Part shown: positions 18,537 to 28,209 of the stretch, piece after piece
Position numbering within the stretch: position 1 is the stretch's first letter
Layout: the number at the start of each line of letters is the position of its first letter
Origin: JAJDNS01 sp963578825
GTDB lineage: Bacteria > Acidobacteriota > Vicinamibacteria > Fen-336
Length of the DNA stretch: 64,000 nt
Assembly: GCA_963578825.1 (NCBI GenBank)
Contig: CAUZDW010000006.1
Span: forward strand, 62,001-126,000
Direction: 5' to 3'
The notes under the pieces: model-generated
The model's input: only the letters and a program-made list of their open reading frames with translations
What the model was told of the DNA's origin: nothing
Database searches by the model: none
Program-made: the position numbers and the translations under genes

Positions 18537-19529
18537 GGATGACCTTGGCTGCCTCGCCGTCCCTGAGCGCCTTGAATCCGGTCTCGTACTCTTCGGCGGC
18601 CAGCCGATGGGTGATCATCGGTGTGATGTCGAGGCCGGTCTGGCACATCACGGTCATCTTGTACCAAGTCTCGTACATCTCCCGGCCGTAGATCCCCTTG
18701 ATCGTCAGGCTGTCGAAGATCACCGTGTTCCAGTCGATGGTGATGGGTTTGTCAGGGATGCCGAGCATGGCGATCTTCCCGCCGTGGCACATGGCTGCCA
18801 GCATCTCGCGAAAGGCCTCTCCGTTGCCGGACATCTCGAGGCCGACGTCGAAGCCCTCCTTCATCCCGAGGGCCTCCTGGACCTCGCCGAGCGGCTCCTC
18901 CCGCGTGTTAACGCTCCGAGTCGCGCCCATCTTCTTTGCGAGCGCGCGGCGTCTCGGGTTGGGATCGGTCACGACGACGTGCCGCGCCCCGGCGTGGCGC
19001 ACGACCGCTGCAGCCATGAGCCCGACCGGTCCGGCGCCAAGGAGAGCGCCGTGTGGACGGCGTTGCCGAAGGGATCGAAGCACGCGAGGACGTCCGTCGA
19101 TATCGCCGGGTCAGCCCCCCAGACGTTGGTCATCGGAATGGAGGCATACTCCGCATAGGCCCCGGGCCGGTCGACCCCGACCCCCTGCGTGTGGGGACAG
19201 AGGTGGCGCCGGCCCGCCATGCAGTTGCGGCAGCGCCCACAGACGATGTGGCCCTCGCCGGCGACCAGGTCTCCGGGCTCGAATCCGGTGACATTGCTAC
19301 CGATCGATTCGACACGCCCGACGAACTCGTGCCCGACGACCAGCCCCATCGGAATGGTCTTCTGTGCCCAGGCGTCCCAGTTGTAAATGTGAACATCCGT
19401 CCCGCAGATACCGGTCTTCAGGGTGCGGATGAGCACGTCACTGATGCCGGGCTCAGGCACGGCCACTTCCTCCATTCAGAGGCCCGGCTCGGGTCGTGAT
19501 TTGACGAGGGCTCTCATTGTGCGGGCCAT
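18517..19529 (-). pseudogene. tdh: L-threonine 3-dehydrogenase, broken by a stop and a deletion
   Basis: AAGGAGG precedes ATG 19529, and the protein reads MARTMRALVKSRPEPGL then TGA (19476-19478), then MEEVAVPEPGISDVL. In Tdh proteins a Trp stands at the stop (PGLWxE), so TGG has become TGA. GICGTDVHI, GHEFVGRV and the structural-zinc CGRCRNCMAGRRHLC are all present. Near 19040-19050 the frame changes and about 11 residues between HTAL and GAGPVG are missing, removing the first strand of the Rossmann fold. The C-terminal part (FDVGLEMSGN, GIYGREMYETWY) is normal. Tdh oxidises threonine to 2-amino-3-ketobutyrate; this copy cannot make an intact enzyme as written. Confidence 0.85.
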
Positions 19530-19662
19530 GGTGACACCTCCTTGGGGTATCACCACTATATGTCCCTCACCCCCATTTTCTGCCGGCGGCGGGCGACGGG
19601 GCCCGAACAGCAGCCCGGGTTTCGCCAAAAGATCGGTGACCGGCACCGCCCCCCGAGGTAGC

Positions 19663-22618
19663 ATGGCGCCATCGCACCAGCCCACTGGTGAGCGAGTCGC
19701 CGGGCACCCTGGGGGCGCTCTCGGTGACCGTCCACCCAGGGACGTGGAGAAGCGCACCGTGGCCCAGCCGCTCCCGGAGGACAACGCCGTTCGCCGACTC
19801 CACGCGGAGTACGCGACGGTCCGTGCGCTCGCGGAGTCGGGGTCGCTCTCCGAGGCGGCGCCGCGGGTGCTGCAGGCGGTGTGCGAGACCCTCGGCTGGA
19901 GCCTCGGCGTGCTGTGGCGGGTGGACGCAGCTGCAAGCGTCCTTCGGTGCGTCCACGCATGGCACGACCCCTCGGGTCCGCGGCGAGATCTCGCGGCACG
20001 GACTCGAGAAGCCGCACTCAACCAGGGGGAAGGCTTCGCGGGACGAGCCTGGTCGAGCAATGAGCCCGTGTGGATACCGGATGTCGGACAGGAAACGGAT
20101 TCCCTCTCATCTGCCGTCGCAGAGAGAGACGGGCTTCACACCGCTCTCGCCGTTCCGATCCTGCTCCACGGCCGGATCCTCGGTGTGCTCGAGTTCTTCA
20201 GCGCGGCGATACCGCAACCCGACATCGGGCTCCTCGAGATGCTGGACACGATCGCGAGCCAGATCGGCCAGTTCGCCGAGCACAAGCGCACGGAGGAGGA
20301 GCTCGCGACACTCTTCGAGACGTCCCGCGACATGATGTGCATCGCCAACTTCGACGGGTACCTGCTGCGGGTGAACCCGGCCTGGGAAGAGACTCTGAGC
20401 TACACGGCTGAGGAGCTCACCTCGCGCCCGTACGTGGAGTTCGTGCACCCCGACGACCGGGAAGCCACGGTGGCCGAGAAGGAGAGCGTGAGTGGAGGGC
20501 AAGTGGCGCTCCTATTCGAGAACCGGTACCGACGCAAGGACGGAGAGTCCCGCTGGCTCTCCTGGAACGCCATACCGGTCACGAAGCAGGGCCGGATCTA
20601 CGCGACGGTTCGGGACGTGACCGAGCAAAAACTCGCGGCCCTCGAGCTGCGGGAAGCGAAGGACGCCGCGGACTCCGCCAACCGCGCGAAGAGCGACTTC
20701 CTCGCCAACATGAGCCACGAGATCCGGACACCAATGAACGCGGTCATCGGCATGGCTGAGCTGCTCCAGGACACGCCGTTGAGCCGCGACCAGAGAGAGT
20801 ATGTCGACACGCTTAGCAGTGCTGCGGAATCACTCCTGGGCCAGATCAGCGACGTTCTCGATTTCTCGAAGACCGAGGCGGGGATGTTCGAGCTCAGTCC
20901 GGTCGAGTTCGACCTCCGTGAGGCGCTGGAGAACACTCTGCGGACGCTGGAGCTAAGGGCCCACGAGAAAGGGGGTGGAGCTCGTCTGCCGGATCGCCCC
21001 CGACGTCCCCGAGGCCCTCGTGGGGGACGCCCCGCGCGTGCGCCAGGTCATTCTCAACCTCGTCGGGAACGCCATCAAGTTCAAGGAAAAAGGCGAGGTC
21101 CTCCTGCAGGTCGAGGCGGAGTCGACGGGCGAGGACGAGGCGGTCCTGCGCTTCACGATCTCGGACACCGGAATCGGAATCCCGCAGGACAAGCCGGAGG
21201 TGATCTTCGAAGCCTTCGCCCAGGCGGACGGCTCCACGACGCGGGAGTACGGGGGCACGGGTCTCGGGCTCGCCATCGCCGGTCGGCTGGTGAAGATGAT
21301 GGGCGGCGCCATCTCGGTCGCGAGCGAGGCCGGAACCGGCAGTCGCTTCACATTCACCGCCCGCTTCGAAGTCGCAGCCGAAACCGCGACGGAGGCCCGC
21401 TCACCCGTTCCGGCCTCACTTCGAGGGCTGAGAGTTCTCGTGGTGGACGACAACGCGACGAACCGCCGCATCCTGGAGGAGATGCTCCAGAAGTGGGAGA
21501 TGCGCCCGAAGTCGGTCGACGGGGGCAAAACCGCCCTCGAGGAGATGGAGGCGGCGCACAGCGCCGGTCACCCCTATCCGCTGGTGCTCCTCGACGGGAA
21601 CATGCCTGGGATGGACGGCTTTGCCGTGGCGGAGCGCATCCGTGACCGACCCCACCTTGCCGGCGCGTCGGTGAGGATGTTGACCTCCTCGGCCCGACCC
21701 GGGGACTGGGCACGCTGTGTCGAGCTGGGGGTGGCCTCGCATCTCTCCAAGCCCATCAGGCGGTCGGATCTCTACGACATCCTCATCGGGGTGCTCGAGC
21801 GCCAGCCCGCGTCCGAGGAGCGACGCTCCAGACCGCTGCCGCCCCGCCCGGAAGGCCGTCGGCGTCTCCGCGTGCTCGTGGCCGAGGACAACGCCGTCAA
21901 TCAGAAGGTCGTCATGAGCTTTCTCGATCGAGCGGGCCACGCCGCGGTCGTGGTGAGCACGGGCACCGAGGCCCTCGCGGCTCTGGAAAGACACGACTTC
22001 GACGTCGTCCTCATGGACGTCCAGATGCCGGAAGTCGACGGCCTGGAGGCCACCCGCGCGATCCGGAAGCGGGAACGCACGAGTGGCGGCCACGTCCCCA
22101 TCGTGGCCCTCACCGCCCACGTCGTGAAGGGCGATGCCGAGCGTTGCCTCGAGGCCGGCATGGATGCGTACGTCGCCAAGCCCCTCCGCTCTCGGGACCT
22201 GCACGCCGCCATCCAGTCGGCTCTGAATCCCGCGCCACCGGCACGAGCGACCGCGGATCGACCGACCGAAGGAGTGATCGACGAGGAGCGGCTGTTCGAG
22301 AGGGTCGTCGGGGACCGCGAGGCCCTGAGCGAGCTGGTCGACGTCTTCCTCGCGGACACGCCAGAGTTGGTCGCCCGCATCGACGCGGCGATCGACGGGG
22401 AGGATCGTGCCGCGCTTCGAACAGCCGCCCACACCCTCAAGGGAGCGGTCTCCAACTTTGCCGCCCCACTCGCCACCCGGGCAGCGGCGCGGCTCCAGCA
22501 GACCGGAGACAACGAGAAGCTGGACGGTGCCCGCTCAGCGCGCGACGCTCTGAAGCGAGAGATCGAGCGCGTTCGAACCGCCCTGGCAGCGGTCGTCGCG
22601 AAACGCGACGACCGCTAG
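19663..22618 (+). CDS. hybrid sensor histidine kinase: GAF-PAS-HisKA-HATPase-REC-REC-HPt (one frameshift)
   Basis: About 984 residues read through one frameshift. There is no membrane segment. GAF is at about 35-195, PAS at 205-325 (NFDGYLLRVNPAWEETL), and HisKA has FLANMSHEIRTPMN (His 352). The ATPase has NLVGNAIKF, DTGIGIP and GTGLGLAI. REC1 carries LLDGNMPGMDG (Asp about 644) and REC2 VLMDVQMPEVDG (Asp about 785). HPt has AAHTLKGAVSNF (His about 923). The frame breaks at G5 (20971-20975): with G4 the text reads HEKGVELVCRIAPDV, as in homologs. The ATG at 19663 has GAGG close by; downstream GTGs at 19744 and 19759 are alternatives. It converges on the receiver/RsbW gene, a likely phosphorelay partner. 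Confidence 0.87.
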
Positions 22619-22628
22619 CCCGCGCCAG

Positions 22629-23458
22629 TCAGTCCAGATACTTGACGAAGACCACCTCGTTGTGGGCCTCGTTGTACAGGAGCTCGTCGACCATCGCCCG
22701 GGTCAGCACCAGGCCGAAGCCACCGGGCCTCAGACCCATCTCTTCCCGCACGGCGGCGTGCTCCATGGGACGGTCCGAGGGGTTGGAAACAGCGGCATGG
22801 CTCAGGCTTTCGAAATTGAAGCCGTGTCCGGGGTCGGCTATTCGATAGAGCAGCATACGGCGGGCTCGCAGATAGGAGATTCGAACGCTCTGGGTGGGGT
22901 CGAGCTCGCCGCCCCACTCGATGGCGTTCATCAGCAGCTCCCGAAACGCCTGGCCCACGCTGTTCCGAACGTCCTCGGGAAGGTCGGCCTCGAGCCGTCC
23001 CAGGACGGCCTGGCTGCGGGCCGCGGCCCCGCGGTCGCACGGCACGACGAGCTCGACCCAGTCGGGCTTGGCCAAGATCACCTCGATGGGTCTGTCAGGG
23101 CCGGATTCCAGGACCTCCTGGATGGGGCCGATGAGCTCTTTTGGCTCGACGGGTTTCGTGACGTAGCGGCACGCCGCTCTCGAAGCGCCTTCAGGACGGT
23201 CTCCGGCGCGTCGTCCGCCGTCATGACCACGACTCTGGGCGGAGACGAGGTGTCCCGCAAGCGGGCCATCACCTCGAGACCATCCATGCCCGGCATCCAG
23301 ATATCGAGCAGCACGAGGTCGAAGGGCTTTCGGCCCAGCCGGGCGAGGGCGGAGGCACCGTCGATTGCGGTCTCGACCTGGTAGCCGGCAGACTTGAGCT
23401 GCAGGCGGATCAGATGCCGGGTCGATCGATCATCGTCGACGACGAGGATCTTCTGCAC
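22629..23458 (-). CDS. response regulator fused to an RsbW-like anti-sigma kinase domain (one frameshift)
   Basis: About 276 residues from GTG 23458 (QKILVVDDDRSTRHL), with GAGG upstream. Residues 1-120 are a receiver domain with LLDIWMPGMDGLEV (phospho-Asp) and VVVMTADDA. After a frameshift near 23170-23180 the other frame supplies the expected end, CRYVTKPVEPKELI. From about residue 140 comes a HATPase_c_2 domain of the RsbW/SpoIIAB type, with N-box ELLMNAIEWGG and RPGGFGLVLTRAMVDEL. Such domains phosphorylate anti-anti-sigma factors or bind sigma factors. It is tail-to-tail with the hybrid kinase (10-nt gap), so control by its HPt is inferred. Confidence 0.78.
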
Positions 23459-23695
23459 CGCTGCCTCGACAGGTTGCGACCGCGCCGCCGATCGGCTGGA
23501 AGCGGACCGATTGCACGCTCTTGCGTGGCTCCGAAGGTGACGCCGCCATCGTAGGTCGGGGGATCTCACGGCGTCAAGGCTCCATCCGTCAGAGCGGAGG
23601 AGAAGGCCCGTGAGTAGACGGAACCGTCGGGGACCGGCACAATGGAGGATCAGACTTGCGGCTGTTTCAACCCATTCGGCAAGATATGGAGGACC

Positions 23696-25513
23696 GTGAG
23701 ACTTCTCAAGGACGCGACCCTACTGGCCGTCGCCCTGGCCGCTGCCGGCTCGATCGGCTGCGGCTCGACGACCCACGACCTCTCCCCTGAAGCGCCTGCC
23801 GCACCCGAGAACGCCAGCGCTTCGATCGCAGTGGCACCAGCCGAGACCGAACCGCCGAGCGTGAGCTCCGCCGAGACCGATCCTTCGCAACCGGTGGTTG
23901 AAACAGATGCCTTCACGGGGCGGGAGTCTCTGGACGGAATGGACCTCCTCGAAGAGCTGGCGAGCGAGCCGGATTTGATGCAGAAGGAGGCTCTCGAGCT
24001 GTGTCAGTCCGCCGAGCGGCTTCTGGACCAGGGAGAGGTGGAAGAGGCGGTCGACGCGGTGGATCGAGCCTACGAGCTGATGCTGGCCCTGCCAGGCAAC
24101 GGCGATGGGGACTACCTCCAAGCCAAGGAAGACATCCGCCTTCTCGTGGCCGACCTCATCAGCCGTTCCTACAACTCCGGGCGCAGCGCGGCCGCTCGAC
24201 CCACGGCCTCGTGGGACCTCGAGCTGCCCATGGTCGACAACGAGCACGTCCGGAGAGAAATCAAGAGCTTCACGACAAAGGAGCGCGAGCAGTTCGTCGC
24301 GGGCTACCGGCGGGCGGGTCTTTACCGCCCCATGATCCTGGCCAAGCTGGAAGAAGCGGGACTGCCCAGCCAGCTGAGCTGGCTGCCGATGGTCGAGAGC
24401 TGGTTCAAGGTCCGGGCGTACTCCCGGGCGAGCGCCGTCGGCATGTGGCAGTTCATCTCGTCGACCGGCCAGCGCTACGGCCTGAGCCGGGACTCCTGGG
24501 TCGACGAGCGGTTCAACCCGGAGAAATCCACCGACGCCGCCATCGGCTACCTCACCGATCTACACGGGCTGTTCGGGGACTGGCCGAAGGCCCTGGCCGG
24601 CTACAACTGCGGAGAGGCTCGGGTTCAGCGGCTCCAGAGGCGCTCGGCCACCGAGTACCTGGATTTCTGGGACCTCTACGGGCTCCTTCCGCGGGAGACG
24701 CGGCGCTATGTCCCCCGCCTTTTCGCCGCCATCCAGATCATCGAAAACCCGGAGAAGTACGGGATGACGCTCCCCGACCCCGATGATCCCGCGGGAGATC
24801 TCGCCACGGTGAGGATCCAGCGAGCGGTGAAGCTGGAGACTCTCGACGCGCTCCTCTCTCTCGAGAAGGGGACCCTCGGGAATCTGAACCCCGAGCTGCG
24901 CTACCGGGGCACGCCCAAGCGCACCTACGAGCTCGTCGTCCCGGCGAGCCAGGAGCAGACGCTCGTCGCGAAGATCGATTCGATTCCCGAGTGGCGCCCC
25001 CCCCAGACCCAGTACGTGATCCATCGGGTCAGGCGCGGCCAGACGCTCTCGGTGATCGCCCGCCGCTACCGGACGAACGTCCGCGCCATCATGCGCACGA
25101 ACAACCTGCGCAGCGCGAACCGGATTCGAGAGGGGCAGCGCCTCCGCATCCCCGTCCGGGGCTCGGGAAGCGTCGTTCGAACCTCCCGGACAGCCGTGAA
25201 CGGAGTCCACACGGTGAGACGGGGAGAGTCCCTCGGTGGGATCGCTCGGGCCTACGGAACGACGGTGAGCCTCCTCAAGAAGGACAATGGCCTCTCCTCC
25301 GACGTCATCCACCCCGGGCAGAGCCTTCGGGTGGCGCAGGCCTCGAGCAGTGCGTCCGCCTCCGGCGGGAAGAGCTACCGGGTGGCCCGGGGCGACACCC
25401 TCGGCAAGATCGCCGACAGGCACGGCGTGGGGCTCTCGAAGCTGCTTCGGGCGAACGGCCTGAGCAGCCGGAGCACCATCTATCCCGGCCAGGATCTGGT
25501 GATCCCCCGCTGA
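23696..25513 (+). CDS. mltD: membrane-bound lytic murein transglycosylase with three LysM domains (MltD type)
   Basis: 605 residues from GTG 23696, which has GGAGG upstream and begins a clean lipoprotein signal (VRLLKDATLLAVALAAAG, then SIGC). An ATG 54 nt upstream is open but would add a long polar lead. The SLT domain has the catalytic Glu in PMVESWF, then SAVGMWQFISSTGQRYGL and KALAGYNCGEARV. Three LysM domains close the protein (VRRGQTLSVIARRY, VRRGESLGGIARAY, VARGDTLGKIADRH). It cleaves glycan strands of peptidoglycan from the outer-membrane side. It is divergent from the receiver/RsbW gene. Confidence 0.9.
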   Translation: MRLLKDATLLAVALAAAGSIGCGSTTHDLSPEAPAAPENASASIAVAPAETEPPSVSSAETDPSQPVVETDAFTGRESLDGMDLLEELASEPDLMQKEALELCQSAERLLDQGEVEEAVDAVDRAYELMLALPGNGDGDYLQAKEDIRLLVADLISRSYNSGRSAAARPTASWDLELPMVDNEHVRREIKSFTTKEREQFVAGYRRAGLYRPMILAKLEEAGLPSQLSWLPMVESWFKVRAYSRASAVGMWQFISSTGQRYGLSRDSWVDERFNPEKSTDAAIGYLTDLHGLFGDWPKALAGYNCGEARVQRLQRRSATEYLDFWDLYGLLPRETRRYVPRLFAAIQIIENPEKYGMTLPDPDDPAGDLATVRIQRAVKLETLDALLSLEKGTLGNLNPELRYRGTPKRTYELVVPASQEQTLVAKIDSIPEWRPPQTQYVIHRVRRGQTLSVIARRYRTNVRAIMRTNNLRSANRIREGQRLRIPVRGSGSVVRTSRTAVNGVHTVRRGESLGGIARAYGTTVSLLKKDNGLSSDVIHPGQSLRVAQASSSASASGGKSYRVARGDTLGKIADRHGVGLSKLLRANGLSSRSTIYPGQDLVIPR

Positions 25514-25532
25514 GAGACGGCCACCCCGCTCT

Positions 25533-26101
25533 CTACTCTGGATCGTCGTCCCGTTGGAAGAACATGGAGACTGCGAGCGGCTTGAGGAGGGTCTTGTGCT
25601 CCAGGCGGTAGGCGACGAGCAGGGTGTCGCCCGGAGGCAGCAGGGTGTAAAGAGCCGTGATGTGTCCGTCCTTCGCCTTCTCCTCGAGCCTGAGCTGGGT
25701 CCCCTGCCATTTGACCGACACCTTCAGCGTGCCACCCAGGGGTCCCCGACTCGCAGCCTCGCGGCCGAAATAGTAGATCGAGACTTCGTCTCCCAGGCCG
25801 GTCTTGAAATCTTTGTCGCTCTGCTCCACGGTCAGGAAACGCGAGTCGGGATCGTCGATCACGCCGAGCAGCCATCTTCGGATCCACACGCGGACCAGGT
25901 CCTTCTTGACGTCGCCGTGGTGGCATCCGGCCCTACGGCCTCCTCGATCTTCGAGCGGAGATCACTGCTGCGCTGCTGGTTGAACTCCCAGGCGCCGCTG
26001 AAGTCCGGCTGCTGCTGGGCTTCGAGAGCGGCACTCGGGACGACGAGCCCGAGGAGCACAGAGAGGGCGAGGAGGCGGGCCACCGGCGTGAGAAATCGCA
26101 T
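25533..26101 (-). CDS. small secreted protein of unknown function (one frameshift)
   Basis: About 189 residues through one frameshift. A clear signal peptide, MRFLTPVARLLALSVLLGLV ending VPSAALEAQ, is followed by PDFSGAWEFNQQRS, an opening seen in many secreted acidobacterial proteins of unknown role. The frame is lost near 25911-25925; the other frame continues DVKKDLVRVWIRRWLLGVI and then a beta-rich region (VSIYYFGREAAS, LKVSVKWQGTQLRLEEK) to 25533. This could be a lipocalin-like or DUF-type barrel; I do not recognise a family. It is convergent with mltD (19-nt gap). Confidence 0.6.
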
Positions 26102-26163
26102 GGTTTCGGGGATAACCCGAGCCCGCTCTATTCACCAGGCTTCGTCCCGAGAGGCGTGAGACG

Positions 26164-26710
26164 CTAGCCGAGCCGGGCGAGCGCACCTCCCGCGGAGCTG
26201 GGCAAGCGTGGGCTTGATCGCAGGCGCCACTCGTGCCCGCCCTCGAAGGCGCAGACCTCGACGGACACTCCCTTGCTCCGCAGCAGATCCACGTCGGCCC
26301 CGAGCTTCTCCTGGCTGTACCAGGGATCGGCGGTGCCGCGGCCGATCAACACTCGGGGGAAGCCCGTCAGGTCGCGTCCCCCCAGATCGGGCGGGACGTC
26401 GCCTCCCAGCGCCAGGAGGGCCTGGCAGGCCGGCCCGTCGGCGGCCGCAGCCCGATAGGCCATCGCGACGCCCTGGGAGAAGCCGACGTAGACGAGAGGC
26501 TCGCGGGTCGGGTAGTCCTCCCTCACCCGCCCCACGACACCCGTCACGTAGCGGACATTGTCCTCGATCGCCAGCTCACGGTTGAAGCGGGTCATCCAGC
26601 TCGCCACCACATCGCCCGTCTTCGCCCGGGCTTTCCACGAGGTAGTGCCCGTGAACGGTCGTGCCGAGCTGAAACGCTCGGGCTGACGTCGAGGGATGTC
26701 GAGAGGACAT
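26164..26710 (-). pseudogene. alpha/beta-hydrolase (phospholipase/carboxylesterase-like) with an internal deletion
   Basis: The start at 26710 (GGAG upstream) reads MSSRHPSTSARAFQLGTTVH and GHYLVESPGE, the N-terminus of a dienelactone hydrolase/carboxylesterase-like protein. Around 26625-26640 the match jumps frame straight to KTGDVVASWMTRFNRELAIE, skipping about 60-70 residues that should hold the oxyanion HG motif. The rest is intact: nucleophile elbow VGFSQGVA, GRGTADPWY and His motif FEGGHEW. Without the missing block the enzyme should not fold. It is divergent from the symporter at 26819. Confidence 0.65.
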
Positions 26711-26818
26711 GGCACGCTCCGCTCCGGTCCGCGGGATGATAGCAGCCGGGCGCCGTGGCCAGCCGCTCTGTGGCCAGCCGTTCTTGCTCGTGAGGCCACG
26801 CGCCAGTACCCTCTCGGG

Positions 26819-28147
26819 ATGCGCTGGTACCGTAGGCTCCACTGGCAGATCCTCCTGGGACTGCTCCTGGGCACCATCTACGGGGTCGTGGCCGCCTCCC
26901 AGGGGTGGATCCAGTTCACCCGGGACTGGATCGCACCGTTCGGGATCATCTTCCTCAACGGACTCAAGCTCATCGCGGTCCCCCTCATCCTGGCCTCCCT
27001 CGTCACCGGTGTGGCCTCCCTCAGCGACCTGAAGAAGCTGTCCCGAATCGGCGGGAAGACCATCGGCATCTACATCGCGACCACGGCCATCGCGGTGACC
27101 ATCGGTCTCCTCGTGGTCAACGTGCTGCAGCCCGGAGACTACGTGCCGGAATCGATGCGGCTCGAGCTGCAGGAAACCTACGCCGCCGACGCCAGCGCCC
27201 GGCAGGCCATGGCGGACGACGCCAAGGAGCGCGGGCCGCTCCAGATCCTCGTCGATCTGGTGCCCAACAACTTCTTCGGGGCGGCCTCGAACAACAGCAA
27301 CATGCTGCAGGTGGTGTTCGTCGCCCTCCTCATCGGCGTGGGCCTCGTGCAGCTCCCGGAAAAACAGGCCCGGCCGCTGCTCGAGTTCTTCGAGAGCGCC
27401 AGCGCCCTGGTGATCCGCCTCGTCGACCTCATCATGCTGATCGCGCCGGTGGGTGTCTTCTCACTGATCGCGAGCACCATCACCTCGGTCGCCGGCGACG
27501 AGCCGCGGCGCATCGCCCAGCTGATGGGGGCCCTGGGCTTCTATTGCGTGGCGGTGATTGCAGGACTCGCCATCCAGACTCTGGTCACCTACCCGCTGCT
27601 CCTGAGACTCTTCACCCCCATGAAGATCCGTACTTTCTTCGCCGGGATCGCTCCGGCGCAGCTCGTGGCGTTCTCCACGAGCTCGAGCGGGGCGACCTTG
27701 CCGGTGACGATGGAGCGCTGCGAAGAGAAGCTGGGCGTGTCCGAGGAGATCTCGTCGTTCGCCCTGCCCCTCGGGGCCACGGTCAACATGGACGGCACCG
27801 GCCTCTACCAGGCGGTGGCCGCCGTCTTCATCGCCCAAACCCTGGGAATGGGCCTGGGCATGACGGCGCAGCTCACGATCGTCCTCACCGCCGTCATCGC
27901 CTCCATCGGAACGGCCGCGGTGCCCGGGGTCGGGATCATCATGCTGGTCATCATCCTCGAGGCGATCGGCGTCCCGAGCGCCGGGGTTGCCCTCATCCTC
28001 GGCGTCGACCGCATCCTCGACATGCTGCGCACGGTCACCAACATCACCGGTGACGCCTGTATAGCGACCATCGTCGCTTCGTCGGAGGGACAGCTCCGCC
28101 CACCGGACCTCAGCGAGGAGAGGGACCGCATCCGCGTGCGGGCCTGA
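26819..28147 (+). CDS. dicarboxylate/amino acid:cation symporter (DAACS family)
   Basis: 442 residues, starting MRWYRRLHWQILLGLLLG. Eight helices and two re-entrant loops are expected. The hallmark motifs are present: the serine-rich loop FSTSSSGATLPVTM (about 284-297) and NMDGTGLYQ (about 323-331), which binds substrate and Na+. The family includes GltP, GltT and DctA and imports glutamate, aspartate or C4-dicarboxylates with H+ or Na+. The substrate class cannot be settled from sequence alone. It stands alone, convergent with bioA. Confidence 0.9.
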   Translation: MRWYRRLHWQILLGLLLGTIYGVVAASQGWIQFTRDWIAPFGIIFLNGLKLIAVPLILASLVTGVASLSDLKKLSRIGGKTIGIYIATTAIAVTIGLLVVNVLQPGDYVPESMRLELQETYAADASARQAMADDAKERGPLQILVDLVPNNFFGAASNNSNMLQVVFVALLIGVGLVQLPEKQARPLLEFFESASALVIRLVDLIMLIAPVGVFSLIASTITSVAGDEPRRIAQLMGALGFYCVAVIAGLAIQTLVTYPLLLRLFTPMKIRTFFAGIAPAQLVAFSTSSSGATLPVTMERCEEKLGVSEEISSFALPLGATVNMDGTGLYQAVAAVFIAQTLGMGLGMTAQLTIVLTAVIASIGTAAVPGVGIIMLVIILEAIGVPSAGVALILGVDRILDMLRTVTNITGDACIATIVASSEGQLRPPDLSEERDRIRVRA

Positions 28148-28168
28148 GGACGACCGGCGTCTCGGGCC
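28141..28168 (+). terminator. possible stem-loop terminator after the symporter
   Basis: GGCCTGAG and CTCGGGCC pair over eight positions (one G-T) around a 12-base loop, starting on the symporter stop codon. No T-tract follows, so Rho-independent termination is uncertain. It lies between convergent genes. Confidence 0.3.
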
Positions 28169-28209
28169 CCAGGCTCGGAGGCGAACGGTGCCGTCGAAAC
28201 GCACGCGCG

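Noticed and set aside
11668..19478. Recoding of TAG/TGA as Trp or selenocysteine
   Set aside because: Intact genes in the window end in TAA, TAG and TGA; both codons are used as real stops, and the disrupted genes carry other lesions as well.
23642..23695. Upstream ATG start for the MltD protein
   Set aside because: It adds a polar Cys-containing lead before the lipoprotein signal and has no ribosome site, whereas GTG 23696 has GGAGG; the longer form cannot be excluded.
28141..28209. Strong Rho-independent terminator between the symporter and bioA
   Set aside because: A stem is present but no T-tract on either strand, so only a low-confidence entry is kept.
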